This document shows, one piece after another, positions 9,194 to 17,703 of a DNA stretch of 64,000 bases (position 1 is the first letter of the stretch; each line of letters opens with the position of its first letter). Where the stretch lies: the NCBI RefSeq assembly GCF_041821065.1, contig NZ_JBGUAX010000011.1, forward strand, positions 62,001-126,000. The letters run 5' to 3'. A program made the translations under genes and the position numbers. This DNA comes from Egicoccus sp. AB-alg2. GTDB lineage: Bacteria > Actinomycetota > Nitriliruptoria > Nitriliruptorales > Nitriliruptoraceae. The notes below the pieces were generated by a model that had not been told where the DNA came from, made no database searches, and saw nothing but the letters and a program-made list of their open reading frames with translations.

Positions 9194-10506
9194 CCCGCAT
9201 CGCGGTGTTCGGGCTGGGCTACGTCGGTGTCGTGAGTGCGGCCGTCCTGGCCGACCACGGCCACGACGTCGTAGGCGTGGACACCAACGTCACGAAGGTC
9301 GGGATGGTCACCGAGGGCCGCAGCCCCATCGTGGAGCCCGGCCTGGACGACCTGGTGCACCGCGGTGCCACGAGCGGCCGCCTGCGCGCCACCGTGGACG
9401 CCGAGGAAGCCGTTCGATCCAGCGACCTCAGCCTCGTCTGCGTCGGGACGCCCAGCCATGCCAACGGCTCCCTCGACCTCACCGCCGTGCAGAAGGTGTG
9501 CCACCAGATCGGGGCCACCCTCGGCGAGCAGGCCGAGGGACACGTGGTCGTCGTGCGCAGCACCGTGCTGCCCGGCACGACGCGGGAACTGGTGATCCCC
9601 ACCCTGGAGCAGGCCTCCGGGCGTACCGCCGGACGCGACTTCCACGTGTGCGTGAACCCCGAGTTCCTCCGCGAGGGCAGCGCCATACGCGACTTCCACC
9701 GGCCACCGTTCACGCTGGTCGGCGCGACCGACGCCACCGCGGCGGCCACCGTCACCGGCCTCTACGAGCGGGTCGACGGTGAGCCGCTCGTCACGGCGAT
9801 CGAGGTCGCGGAGACGATCAAGTACGGCTGCAACGCCTGGCACGCGCTCAAGGTCGTGTTCGCCAACGAGCTCGGCAGCATCTGCAAACAACAGGGCGTC
9901 GACAGCCACGACGTCATGGACATCCTCTGCAGCGACACGCGGCTGAACATCTCCAGCGCCTATCTGACGCCGGGGTTCGCCTTCGGCGGCTCCTGCCTGC
10001 CGAAGGACCTGCGCGCCCTGGTCCAGCACGCCCGCAGCCTCGACGTCGAGGCGCCGCTGCTGGGCGCGATCCTGGACAGCAACCAGCGCCACGCCGATCG
10101 CGCCTTCGAACTGGTGCGACAGGCCGGCGGCCGCCGCATCGGCGTGCTGGGACTGAGCTTCAAGGCCGGCACCGACGACCTGCGCGAGTCACCGACGGTC
10201 GCCCTCGTCGAACGGCTGATCGGCAAGGGCTACCAGGTCCGGATCTTCGACCGGAACGTGTCGCTGTCCCGACTGCAGGGCGCCAACCGGGCCTACATCG
10301 AGCAGGAGATCCCCCACATCGGGGCGCTGATGGTCACCGACCCGGCCGAGTTGCTCGAGGAGAGCGACGTGCTCGTGGTGGGCAACGCGGCGTCCGAGTT
10401 CCGCGAGATCATCGCGAAGGCCGGACCCGAGCACCGCATCGTCGACCTGGTCCGCGTCGCCGGCGTCGACGGCGTCGGTGACCACTACGCCGGCATCTGC
10501 TGGTGA
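9190..10506 (+). CDS. GDP-mannose 6-dehydrogenase-like nucleotide-sugar dehydrogenase (AlgD type)
   Basis: NAD-dependent four-electron oxidation of a nucleotide sugar C6 alcohol to a uronic acid. 438 residues: Rossmann GLGYVGVVSAAVLADHG at the N-terminus, the linker helix with EVAETIKYGCNAWHALKVVF, and the catalytic cysteine in FGGSCLPKDLRAL; the C-terminal domain has GLSFKAGTDDLRESP. The run DTRLNISSAYLTPGFAFGG is characteristic of AlgD (GDP-mannose) rather than of UDP-glucose dehydrogenases. With the isomerase cupin two genes upstream it implies GDP-mannuronic acid as a building block. GDP-mannose as substrate is likely, not certain. Confidence 0.9.
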   Translation: MTRIAVFGLGYVGVVSAAVLADHGHDVVGVDTNVTKVGMVTEGRSPIVEPGLDDLVHRGATSGRLRATVDAEEAVRSSDLSLVCVGTPSHANGSLDLTAVQKVCHQIGATLGEQAEGHVVVVRSTVLPGTTRELVIPTLEQASGRTAGRDFHVCVNPEFLREGSAIRDFHRPPFTLVGATDATAAATVTGLYERVDGEPLVTAIEVAETIKYGCNAWHALKVVFANELGSICKQQGVDSHDVMDILCSDTRLNISSAYLTPGFAFGGSCLPKDLRALVQHARSLDVEAPLLGAILDSNQRHADRAFELVRQAGGRRIGVLGLSFKAGTDDLRESPTVALVERLIGKGYQVRIFDRNVSLSRLQGANRAYIEQEIPHIGALMVTDPAELLEESDVLVVGNAASEFREIIAKAGPEHRIVDLVRVAGVDGVGDHYAGICW

Positions 10507-11696
10507 GCGGCCCGGCACCCGCACGCGTCCGCCTCGGCACGCCTGTGCGCACCGTCTCGGCCGCCGTCGAGGAGGGCGGACCGGTCGACTTCGCGACGGC
10601 GGCCCGTGTGGTGACGGCGACGCCCGACACGCGGACCCAGGACACCTGGGACCGGTTCCTCGCGAGGACACCCGACGGAAGCTTTCGTCAGTCGACGGCG
10701 TGGGCGCGCGTGAAGGCCCGGCAGGGTTGGCACGCCAGCCGCGTCGTGCTCCGCCACGGCGACGAGATCCTGGGCGGGGCGCAGGTGCTGTCGAAGCCGC
10801 TGCCCGGTGGCCCGATCACCGGCCGCATCGCCTACTGCAGCCACGCACCACTGCTGCGCGAGCCCGACCCGGTCCTCGCCACCCGCATCCTGGCGCAGCT
10901 ACGGGTCTGGTGTCGCCGTCAGCGGGTACGTGCCCTGGTCGTGCAGCCACCGCGGGGCGACCAGGCGGTCGGCCCGCTCCTCGACGACCTCGGCTGTGTG
11001 CCTTCGCCGGTCCCGGTGGCGCCACGCGCGACCGTTCGTCTCGACCTCGCCCCCGATCTGACCACGATCGAGCAGCGCCTCGGCAAGAGCCTGCGCAAGC
11101 ACCTTCGCCGGGCCGCACGCGCGGGCGTCACCGTCCGCCGGGGTGGCCGCGACGACCTCGCCACGTTCCACCGCCTGCTCGTCGCCGCTGCCGCGCGCCT
11201 CGACTACGCCGTGTTCGGGCGGTCGTACTACGAGGCCCTCTGGGACGAGTTCGGCCACGACGTCGCCATCTTCCTGGCCGAGGTGCATGGTGTGCCGGTG
11301 AGCGCCCAGCTCGCGCTCGTCCACGGCGACACGCTGCACGCCCTCGCGCAGGGGTGGGACGGCTCCCACGGCGAGGCGTACCCGAACGACGTGATCGACT
11401 GGCACGTCGTCGCGCACGCGAAGACGCGTGGGCTGCGGTGGTACGACCTGGAGAACCTGTCGCTCGACGTCGCCGAGCGACTGGTCGCGGGTGTGGGGAC
11501 CGACCGCCTGACGATGAACGGCAGCGACCGGTACAAGCTCAAATGGGGCAACGACGTGGTCGTGTTCCCCCAGCCGCGGCTCTACCTGCCCGATCCGGTC
11601 GTCCGTCGCCTCGGCGGCCGGATCCCGCCCTCGGCCGTCCTCGCCCAGGCCCAGCGGCTCGGCGCGCGGGTCCGGGACCTCAGGGGGAGCGCGTGA
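10503..11696 (+). CDS. FemAB-like aminoacyl transferase 3
   Basis: 397 residues; GTG start overlapping the dehydrogenase stop (GTGA). Same architecture as the protein at 3362: WDRFLARTPDGSFRQSTAWA near residue 50, IEQRLGKSLRKHLRRAARAG at the domain junction, YPNDVIDWHVVAHAKTRGLR and WYDLENLS in the second GNAT subdomain. Pairwise similarity to copies 1 and 4 indicates duplication followed by divergence. Coupling to the uronate-forming dehydrogenase supports a role in decorating the polysaccharide, possibly by amide bonds to uronic acid carboxyls (inference). Confidence 0.84.
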   Translation: MSGPAPARVRLGTPVRTVSAAVEEGGPVDFATAARVVTATPDTRTQDTWDRFLARTPDGSFRQSTAWARVKARQGWHASRVVLRHGDEILGGAQVLSKPLPGGPITGRIAYCSHAPLLREPDPVLATRILAQLRVWCRRQRVRALVVQPPRGDQAVGPLLDDLGCVPSPVPVAPRATVRLDLAPDLTTIEQRLGKSLRKHLRRAARAGVTVRRGGRDDLATFHRLLVAAAARLDYAVFGRSYYEALWDEFGHDVAIFLAEVHGVPVSAQLALVHGDTLHALAQGWDGSHGEAYPNDVIDWHVVAHAKTRGLRWYDLENLSLDVAERLVAGVGTDRLTMNGSDRYKLKWGNDVVVFPQPRLYLPDPVVRRLGGRIPPSAVLAQAQRLGARVRDLRGSA

Positions 11697-12856
11697 GCAC
11701 GCAGGTGACGACGACGGACACGTACACGGTCGCCCTGGACGGCGAGGTCGATGACGCGGCGTGGGACGCCTTCCTCCAGGGCGTCCCGGGCGGCCACTAC
11801 ACCCAGAGCAGCGCGTGGGGCCGGTACAAGGCGACGTCGGACTGGCGCGCGGCACGTGCGGTCGTGCTCGAGCGTGGCGAGGTGGTCGCCGGGACGCAGC
11901 TGCTCGTCCGGCCGCTCCCCGTGCTCGGGGCCGTCGGCCTCGTCCACCACGGGCCGGTCGTGGCGCCGGGCGCCGAGGCGGCCGCGCCGCTCGCGCTGAC
12001 GGCACTGCAGCGGCTGTGCCGCCGCGAGCGGGTCCGCTACGTGGAACTGCAGGCGTCCGAGGGTGCCGCGGTGCCCGAGGCGCTGCTGCACGCCCAGGGG
12101 TTCCGGACCAACGACCGCGCGGGCAGCCCCGGCGCCACCGCCCGGGTCGACCTGCGCCCACAACCGGAGGAGATCCTCGCCCGGATGCGCCGCAGCACCC
12201 GCGCCAACGTCCGCCGCGGGCTGGCCCGTGGGTTGACCGCCCGCCTGGGTGGCGACGGCGACCTGGCAGCCGTGCTGGAGCTGTACGCCCAGGCGGCTCG
12301 CCGCAAGGACTTCGTCACGATGGCCCGCTCACGCTACGAGGCGCTGTGGGACGCGCTCGGCCGTCGTGCGGGTCTGGCACAGCTGTTCCTGGTGGAGACG
12401 GAGGGCGAGTTGGTGTCGGCGCAGCTGGGCGTGCGCTTCGGTGACGGCTTCTACTCCCACCTCATGGCCTGGTCGGGACGGCACGCGGAACGCAAACCCA
12501 ACGAACTGCTCGACTGGACCGCGATGACGTGGGCGCGGGCCAACGGCTGCCGGTTCTACGACTTCGAGGGCATCACGGCCACCGAGCCGGGACCGCTCGA
12601 ACCGGAGGCCGTCCACGCCGACTGCTACGTGTCCGACTACAAGCTGGGCTACGGCGCCGTCGTCGTGCCCCTGCCCGGCCACTACGAGCAGGCACCCAAC
12701 CCGCTGCTGCGCTGGGGACTGCAGACGGCGTTGCCGAAGGTGCAGGGACGACCGGCAGTCCAACGCCTCGAGCGCTACGTCGCCAGCACGGTGTCCGGCC
12801 GTCGTCGTGATGGCAACCTCCTGCGTGACGAGGGACCGGACGCGGCACCCGCCTGA
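11693..12856 (+). CDS. FemAB-like aminoacyl transferase 4
   Basis: 387 residues from the GTG at 11693, preceded by GGGGGAG and overlapping the previous stop. It shares VPGGHYTQSSAWGRYKATSD with the HHTQSSVWAQTK stretch of copy 1, RMRRSTRANVRRGLARGL at the junction, and KPNELLDWTAMTWARANGCR plus FYDFEGI in the second half. Last gene of the plus-strand arm; it ends 6 nt from the convergent glycosyltransferase at 12863. Function as for copy 3. Confidence 0.84.
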   Translation: MSTQVTTTDTYTVALDGEVDDAAWDAFLQGVPGGHYTQSSAWGRYKATSDWRAARAVVLERGEVVAGTQLLVRPLPVLGAVGLVHHGPVVAPGAEAAAPLALTALQRLCRRERVRYVELQASEGAAVPEALLHAQGFRTNDRAGSPGATARVDLRPQPEEILARMRRSTRANVRRGLARGLTARLGGDGDLAAVLELYAQAARRKDFVTMARSRYEALWDALGRRAGLAQLFLVETEGELVSAQLGVRFGDGFYSHLMAWSGRHAERKPNELLDWTAMTWARANGCRFYDFEGITATEPGPLEPEAVHADCYVSDYKLGYGAVVVPLPGHYEQAPNPLLRWGLQTALPKVQGRPAVQRLERYVASTVSGRRRDGNLLRDEGPDAAPA

Positions 12857-12862
12857 GAGACG

Positions 12863-13891
12863 TCACCGCGGCGGCGCGGATCCCTCGACCAGGGCACGCA
12901 GCGCGGCCGACGCCACCCGCCACTCCGCGCGTCGGCGGGAGCGCAACCGTTCGACGCCGGCGCGATACCCGGTGAGGTCGTCCCGTAGCCGCAGGACACC
13001 GTCGCGGATGCCGTCGGCGTCGTTGGTCACGTGAACCGTGCCCTCGTCGAAGTACTCCTGGAGCAGCGGCCACCTCGACGTCACGATCGGCGTACCCAGA
13101 CTCAAGGCCTCGCATGCGCCGCGCTGCATCGTGTGGTCGCGTGTGGTCAGACACAGCACGGCGTCCGACGCGGCCAGCAGCCCGTAGTAGTCCGAATCGG
13201 GCAGGAAGTCCGTGAAGGTGACGTTGGCCGGGACGTCGGCGGGCACACGTCCCGGCGCCCGTCGCAGGGATCCGGTGATGCGTACGTCCACGTCGGGCAA
13301 CCCACGCGCCGCTTCGACGATCTCCTCGAGCGGCTCGTCGGGCGCGAACGTGTTGACCACGGTCAGCAGGAAGCGGTCGTCGCGAACGGGTGCCGGCCCC
13401 GGGCAGAACGCCGTCGGCACGTCGGGCAGCACGATCGCGTCCGCTCCCCAGCCGCGAAGGCGTGCCGCGAAGTGCTCGTTCGTCACCAAGGTCGCGGCGG
13501 CGCGCCGCGAGATCAGGCGATTGAGCCAGTGGGGGCGTGTCCACCAGGGGGTCAGCATCGCGTCGCTGTGGGCGTCGACCACGAAGTGGGCGCCGGTCAG
13601 CGCGGCGTGCGCAGCCACCAGCCAGGCGGCGAAGCTCGGCGGGCTCTGGACGAACACGACACGTGGCCGCCGGCGCACCAGCCGCCAGGCCGTGGCCACC
13701 GCCTGGTAGGTGTACTTGGCCGGCGCGGCCAGCAGTCCGCGACGGCGGACCCGGTGCACGAACCACGGCTCGAGGCCCAGGGCAGCAGCCAGGACCCGGC
13801 TGCGTGGCCCGTGGCTGGGCGGCCCCCAGACCAGGAAGACGCCCGGGGCGCGGGTGGTCGGCTGCTGGTCGGTGCGCGCGGTGGTCGCCAT
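12863..13891 (-). CDS. Glycosyltransferase (GT4/GT-B type)
   Basis: 342 residues from ATG 13891, two bases after the previous stop. N-terminal FLVWGPPSHGPRSRVLAAAL and PRVVFVQSPPSFAAWLVAAH are typical of acceptor-binding domains of beta-1,4-mannosyltransferase-like GT-B enzymes; the C-terminal half has RFLLTVVNTFAPDEPLEEIV and RGACEALSLGTPIVTSRWPL. Likely adds one sugar of the polysaccharide repeat. Third gene of the minus operon that begins with the aminotransferase. Confidence 0.8.
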   Translation of the reverse strand: MATTARTDQQPTTRAPGVFLVWGPPSHGPRSRVLAAALGLEPWFVHRVRRRGLLAAPAKYTYQAVATAWRLVRRRPRVVFVQSPPSFAAWLVAAHAALTGAHFVVDAHSDAMLTPWWTRPHWLNRLISRRAAATLVTNEHFAARLRGWGADAIVLPDVPTAFCPGPAPVRDDRFLLTVVNTFAPDEPLEEIVEAARGLPDVDVRITGSLRRAPGRVPADVPANVTFTDFLPDSDYYGLLAASDAVLCLTTRDHTMQRGACEALSLGTPIVTSRWPLLQEYFDEGTVHVTNDADGIRDGVLRLRDDLTGYRAGVERLRSRRRAEWRVASAALRALVEGSAPPR

Positions 13892-13893
13892 CG

Positions 13894-15186
13894 TCACGCC
13901 ACGAACTGTTCGAGCAGCCGGCGTCCGTTGGCTTCGATGTCGAAGGCCTGCAGCACCGACGCACGGGCTCGCCCGCCCAGACGTCGGCGCAGGTCCGGAT
14001 CGTCCAGCAACCGGGCCACGGCGTCGGTCAGGGCTGCCGTGTCGCCGGGCGGGACCAGGAGCCCGGTGCGTTCGTGCTCGACGGCCTCGGGGATGCCGGA
14101 GTGATGGGTCGAGACCACGGGAAGTTCCATCGCCATGGCCTCCAGCAGTGCGTTGGGGATGCCGTCGCGGTCGCCGTCGGCCGCAGTGACGCACGGCAGC
14201 ACGAACGCGGAGGAACGGGCGTAGCGCTCCACGACCTCCGAGGGCGGCAGCGCACCGGTCAAGGTCACGACGTCCTGGAGGCCGTGCGCTCGGATGCGCG
14301 CGCTGAGGTCCTCGCGAAGCGGCCCCTCCCCCACGATCTCGCACGTGAAGACGTAGCCGCGGCGACGCAGTTCCGCGCAGGCGTCGACGAGGTGGACGAG
14401 GCCCTTCTTCGGCCGCAACTGCGCGACGGACAGCAGGTGTGGTTCCGCGGGGGCACGAGCGGACTGCGGCTGGAACACCCGCAGGTCGAGGCCGTGGTGG
14501 ATGCACACCACCGACGGGCCCGGCGAATCGTCGTCGCGGTCGTCGGTACCGGCGCCATCGGTGTGGCGGCCGTCGGCGACCGTGCCCAGGTGTGCGGCGT
14601 TGTAGGCCGTGCAGGTCGCGACGAACTTGGCCGCCGCCAACTTCTCCGGCAGGAGCACCGGATCGACGTAGATGTCGTTGGCGTGTGCCGTCGCGCTGTA
14701 GGGCACCCCGAGCAGGCGGCTGACGACCATCGCGACGACGGCGGCTCGATCCACGAAGTGCGCGTGCACGTGGTCGACCGCGCCGCCCTGCTGCACCAGA
14801 CGAGCGGCGTGGACGGCCTCGCCGACGTGCAGCAGGGTGCGCCACCGTGCCCGGGCGGAAGGATGCCGCCGTGTCAGCAGGAACACCAGGATCGACACGT
14901 AGGTCACCGGACGGCGAAGGAGGAAGTGCAGGTGGCTGTGCAACAACGCCACCGGCGTGACGGGCAGCACGTAGCGCACGTCCGCCTGCAGTCGACGTTG
15001 CCCCGGCCCCAGCGGATGACGCGGTCGCCGCAACGCCACCACCCGCACCGGGACGCCCCAGCCCCGCAGCACGTGGATCTCGCGGTCGATGAACGTCGTG
15101 GTGAGTGACGGGTAGGTGCCGATCACGTACGCGAGACGCGGCGGGCGCACCTCCGCGGCCTCGGTCGCTTCCGGTCGTCGACTCAT
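13894..15186 (-). CDS. Glycosyltransferase family 4 (WcaL-like)
   Basis: 430-residue GT-B enzyme: YVIGTYPSLTTTFIDREIHV start, DHVHAHFVDRAAVVAM, and the donor-site LLEAMAMELPVVSTHHSGIP-E pattern of colanic-acid-type GT4 enzymes. Start ATG 15186 follows GAGG. It sits 10 nt after the aminotransferase stop and 2 nt before the next gene, so it is co-transcribed with both. Donor sugar unknown. A low-complexity Asp/Gly insertion around residue 215 is unusual but in frame. Confidence 0.87.
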   Translation of the reverse strand: MSRRPEATEAAEVRPPRLAYVIGTYPSLTTTFIDREIHVLRGWGVPVRVVALRRPRHPLGPGQRRLQADVRYVLPVTPVALLHSHLHFLLRRPVTYVSILVFLLTRRHPSARARWRTLLHVGEAVHAARLVQQGGAVDHVHAHFVDRAAVVAMVVSRLLGVPYSATAHANDIYVDPVLLPEKLAAAKFVATCTAYNAAHLGTVADGRHTDGAGTDDRDDDSPGPSVVCIHHGLDLRVFQPQSARAPAEPHLLSVAQLRPKKGLVHLVDACAELRRRGYVFTCEIVGEGPLREDLSARIRAHGLQDVVTLTGALPPSEVVERYARSSAFVLPCVTAADGDRDGIPNALLEAMAMELPVVSTHHSGIPEAVEHERTGLLVPPGDTAALTDAVARLLDDPDLRRRLGGRARASVLQAFDIEANGRRLLEQFVA

Positions 15187-15196
15187 GCCCGTCGCC

Positions 15197-16408
15197 TCAG
15201 AACGCAGCCGCGAGCGCGTCGGCGACGCGGTCCACGTCCCCGTCGGTCAGCGCCGGGTGCATCGGGAGGGACAGGATCTCGCGCGACAACGTCTCCGCGA
15301 CCGGGAAGTCGCCCGGCAGGTAGCCGAGGTCGGCGTGAGCACGTTGCAGGTGGATCGGGACCGGGTAGTGGATGCCGGTCTCCACGCCGGCACCGGTCAG
15401 CAGCGCGCGGACGCGGTCGCGGTCCGGCGCCCGGACCACGTACAGGTGGAAGACGTGCTCGGCCCAGGGGGCGGTGTTCGGCAGGACGACGGGAAGACCG
15501 GCCAGTTGTTGGGCGTAGCGGGCGGCCAGGCGCTGGCGTTGGACGTTGCGATGATCGAGCCACGGCAGCTTCGCCATCAGGACCGCGGCCTGCAGGCCGT
15601 CGAGCCGGCGGTTGTACCCACGGATCTGGTGCTGGTTCGGTTCGGGGGCGCCGAGGTTGCGCAGCAGGCGGAGACGGTCGGCGACCTCTTCGTCGTCCGT
15701 GACCACCATCCCTCCGTCACCGAACGCGCCGAGGTTCTTGCTCGGGTAGAAGCTGAACGCCGCCGCATCGCCCAGCCCGCCCGTACGCCGCCCGCGGTAG
15801 CGACCGCCGTGGGCCTGGCAGGCGTCCTCGAGCACCCGGAGACCGTGGACGTGGGCCAGCTCGACGATCGGGGCCATGTCGGCGGCGTGGCCGTACAGGT
15901 GCACGGGCACGATCGCACGGGTGGCCGGCGTGATGGCGCGCTCGAGGGCGTGGACGTCCAGCGTCGCCGTCTCCGGATCGGCGTCGACCAGCACGGGTGT
16001 GGCACCGCAGCTGATGATGGCAGCGACGGTCGCGTAGAACGTGTTGGCCGCGGTGATGACCTCGTCGCCCGGGCCGACGCCGAACGCCCGTAGAGCGAGT
16101 TCCAGCGCCGAGAAACCGGAGTCCACGCCGACGGCGTGCGCGGTCTCGCAGTAGCGGGCGAAGGCGTTCTCGAACTCGGCCACGGGCCGTCCGAGGACGA
16201 ATTCGGCGCACTGGATCACCTGGGCGAGGGCGGCGTCGATCTCGCCCTGCAGTTCCCGGTACTCCGCCTGCAGGTCGACGAAGCGGACCGGCGGAACGCC
16301 GGTGGCGGCAGCGCGGCCGACGCCCGGCTGCCGCAACGGCATGGCCTCGTCGGGCCGGAAGGGAGCGGGGGTCGCGACGGACTCCGCGCTCCCGGACGAC
16401 ATCGTCAT
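15197..16408 (-). CDS. DegT/DnrJ/EryC1/StrS sugar aminotransferase
   Basis: PLP-dependent aminotransferase that puts an amino group on a nucleotide keto-sugar; 403 residues, the family norm. The Schiff-base lysine is in FYPSKNLGAFGDGG, and VEDACQAHGG-type (here LEDACQAHGGRYRGRRTG) and GYNRRLDGLQAAVL signatures are present. ATG 16408 has GAGG 6-7 nt upstream; a longer frame to 16498 lacks support. The keto-sugar may come from the Gfo/Idh oxidoreductase at 28757, as in 3-amino-sugar pathways (inference). It heads a three-gene minus operon and is divergent from a sulfotransferase gene. Confidence 0.92.
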   Translation of the reverse strand: MTMSSGSAESVATPAPFRPDEAMPLRQPGVGRAAATGVPPVRFVDLQAEYRELQGEIDAALAQVIQCAEFVLGRPVAEFENAFARYCETAHAVGVDSGFSALELALRAFGVGPGDEVITAANTFYATVAAIISCGATPVLVDADPETATLDVHALERAITPATRAIVPVHLYGHAADMAPIVELAHVHGLRVLEDACQAHGGRYRGRRTGGLGDAAAFSFYPSKNLGAFGDGGMVVTDDEEVADRLRLLRNLGAPEPNQHQIRGYNRRLDGLQAAVLMAKLPWLDHRNVQRQRLAARYAQQLAGLPVVLPNTAPWAEHVFHLYVVRAPDRDRVRALLTGAGVETGIHYPVPIHLQRAHADLGYLPGDFPVAETLSREILSLPMHPALTDGDVDRVADALAAAF

Positions 16409-16522
16409 GGATACCTCGTTGCGTTGCTGATCACGGCTCACGAGGCGGTCGGCACACGTGTCCCGCGCGGCCCTCGTCCCCGTCCCCCGCTGCTTCATAC
16501 GGGCCGTCGCCTGGACCCAGTA

Positions 16523-16536
16523 GTGACACCTGTCCC
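16523..16536. promoter_or_regulatory. Crp-type operator candidate, site 4 (GTGACACCTGTCCC)
   Basis: Full match to the GTGACA-NN-TGTCCC consensus, in the 227-bp divergent region between the aminotransferase (16408) and the sulfotransferase (16636). Centred 121 and 106 bp from those starts, and 40 bp from site 5. Confidence 0.5.
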
Positions 16537-16562
16537 CGCCGACGTGGCCGATGGGCGCCGGT

Positions 16563-16576
16563 GTGACGGTTGTCCC
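16563..16576. promoter_or_regulatory. Crp-type operator candidate, site 5 (GTGACGGTTGTCCC)
   Basis: Second copy in the divergent region, centred 66 bp before the sulfotransferase ATG. Fits the consensus at 11 of 12 positions. A GATACC about 15 nt downstream could be a -10-like element; this is weak. Confidence 0.45.
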
Positions 16577-16635
16577 TGCCCCACGTGCTCCGATACCCGC
16601 AGGATGCGACGCGTACGACGAGGGGGCGAGGCGGG

Positions 16636-17625
16636 ATGTCCGTGCACCGTGGCTGCAGTGGTCCGATCCTCATCGCAGGAGCGGACCGCAGCGGCACCAG
16701 CCTGATGTACGCCATGTTGGCCTCGCACCCGGACATCTCGATGGTGCGTCGAACCAACCTGTGGCGGTGGTTCCACGGTCGCTACGGCAGCCTGGCGGAC
16801 GCGTCCAACCTGGATCGGTGCCTGGACGAGTTGCTGCGCTATCCACGTGTCGCCCGGCTGGTGCAGGACCCAGCGGGACTGGTCCGTGAGTTCCGGCACG
16901 GCGAGCCCACCTACGGCCGGTTGTTCGATCTCCTGCACCAGCAGCACGCGCGCGCCACGGGCCGTCCCCGTTGGGGGGACAAGTCGCTGCACACGGAGTT
17001 GTTCGTGCCCACCATCCTGGCGGAGCTGCCGCACGCCCGGGTGGTGCAGATGGTGCGCGATCCCCGGGACCGCTACGCCTCGGTGGTGAAGCGCTACGAC
17101 GACCAGTCCAAGGGCGTGGCCTCGGTGATGGGCAGGTGGCTGCGTTCGACGGCCGCCATCACCCGCAACCAGCGCCTCTTCCCCGCCCACGTGCTGACCG
17201 TCCGGTACGAGGACCTCGCGCGCGCTCCCGAGGCGACCATGCAACAGGTGTGCGACTTCCTCGAGGCGGCGTACACACCGCGACTGCTGGCGATGGGCGA
17301 CGCGCCCGATCACGGGGCCGGTGGCAACAGCTCGTTCGAGCGGTTCGCACCCGGGGTGGTGTCCACCCGCTCCATCGGACGCTTCCGCGAGGTGCTCGAC
17401 CCCCGCGACCTCGCCTTCATCCAGGCGGTCGCCGGTCGCCGCATGCGTGAGCTGGACTACGCTCCGGAACCCGTGCCGTGGTCGCCGCCCGCCGCACGGA
17501 CGAGCTACCTGCTCACGCAGTGGCCGGTGCAGGGCGCACGGCTGGCGGGTTGGCTGGCCAGCACCCGGTTCACCGAGCGACGCCGGTCGGTCCCCGCGGA
17601 GCGGCTCGCGCCGGCACGCGCCTGA
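16636..17625 (+). CDS. PAPS-dependent sulfotransferase 1
   Basis: 329-residue sulfotransferase-fold protein that would move a sulfonate from PAPS to a sugar hydroxyl. The 5'-phosphosulfate loop is AGADRSGTSLMYAMLASHP near the N-terminus and the 3'-phosphate site is VRDPRDRYASVVKRY. WGDKSLHTELF between them recurs in the paralogues at 24751 and 32437. ATG 16636 follows GGGCGAGGCGGG; the frame is open upstream to 16570 without a good start. Transcribed alone, divergent from the aminotransferase operon, with two operator-like sites upstream. Confidence 0.88.
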   Translation: MSVHRGCSGPILIAGADRSGTSLMYAMLASHPDISMVRRTNLWRWFHGRYGSLADASNLDRCLDELLRYPRVARLVQDPAGLVREFRHGEPTYGRLFDLLHQQHARATGRPRWGDKSLHTELFVPTILAELPHARVVQMVRDPRDRYASVVKRYDDQSKGVASVMGRWLRSTAAITRNQRLFPAHVLTVRYEDLARAPEATMQQVCDFLEAAYTPRLLAMGDAPDHGAGGNSSFERFAPGVVSTRSIGRFREVLDPRDLAFIQAVAGRRMRELDYAPEPVPWSPPAARTSYLLTQWPVQGARLAGWLASTRFTERRRSVPAERLAPARA

Positions 17626-17653
17626 GATCCCGGGGAGGATTCGGGCTCGTGCG

Positions 17654-17672
17654 CCGACGGTTCCGGCGTCGG
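17654..17672. terminator. Possible hairpin between convergent genes
   Basis: CCGACG (17654-17659) pairs with CGTCGG (17667-17672) across a 7-nt loop, between the stops of the convergent genes at 17625 and 17704. No U-tract follows, so intrinsic termination is only a guess. Confidence 0.3.
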
Positions 17673-17703
17673 GGCGCCGCGTTCCCCGGCCCCCCGCGCG
17701 ACG

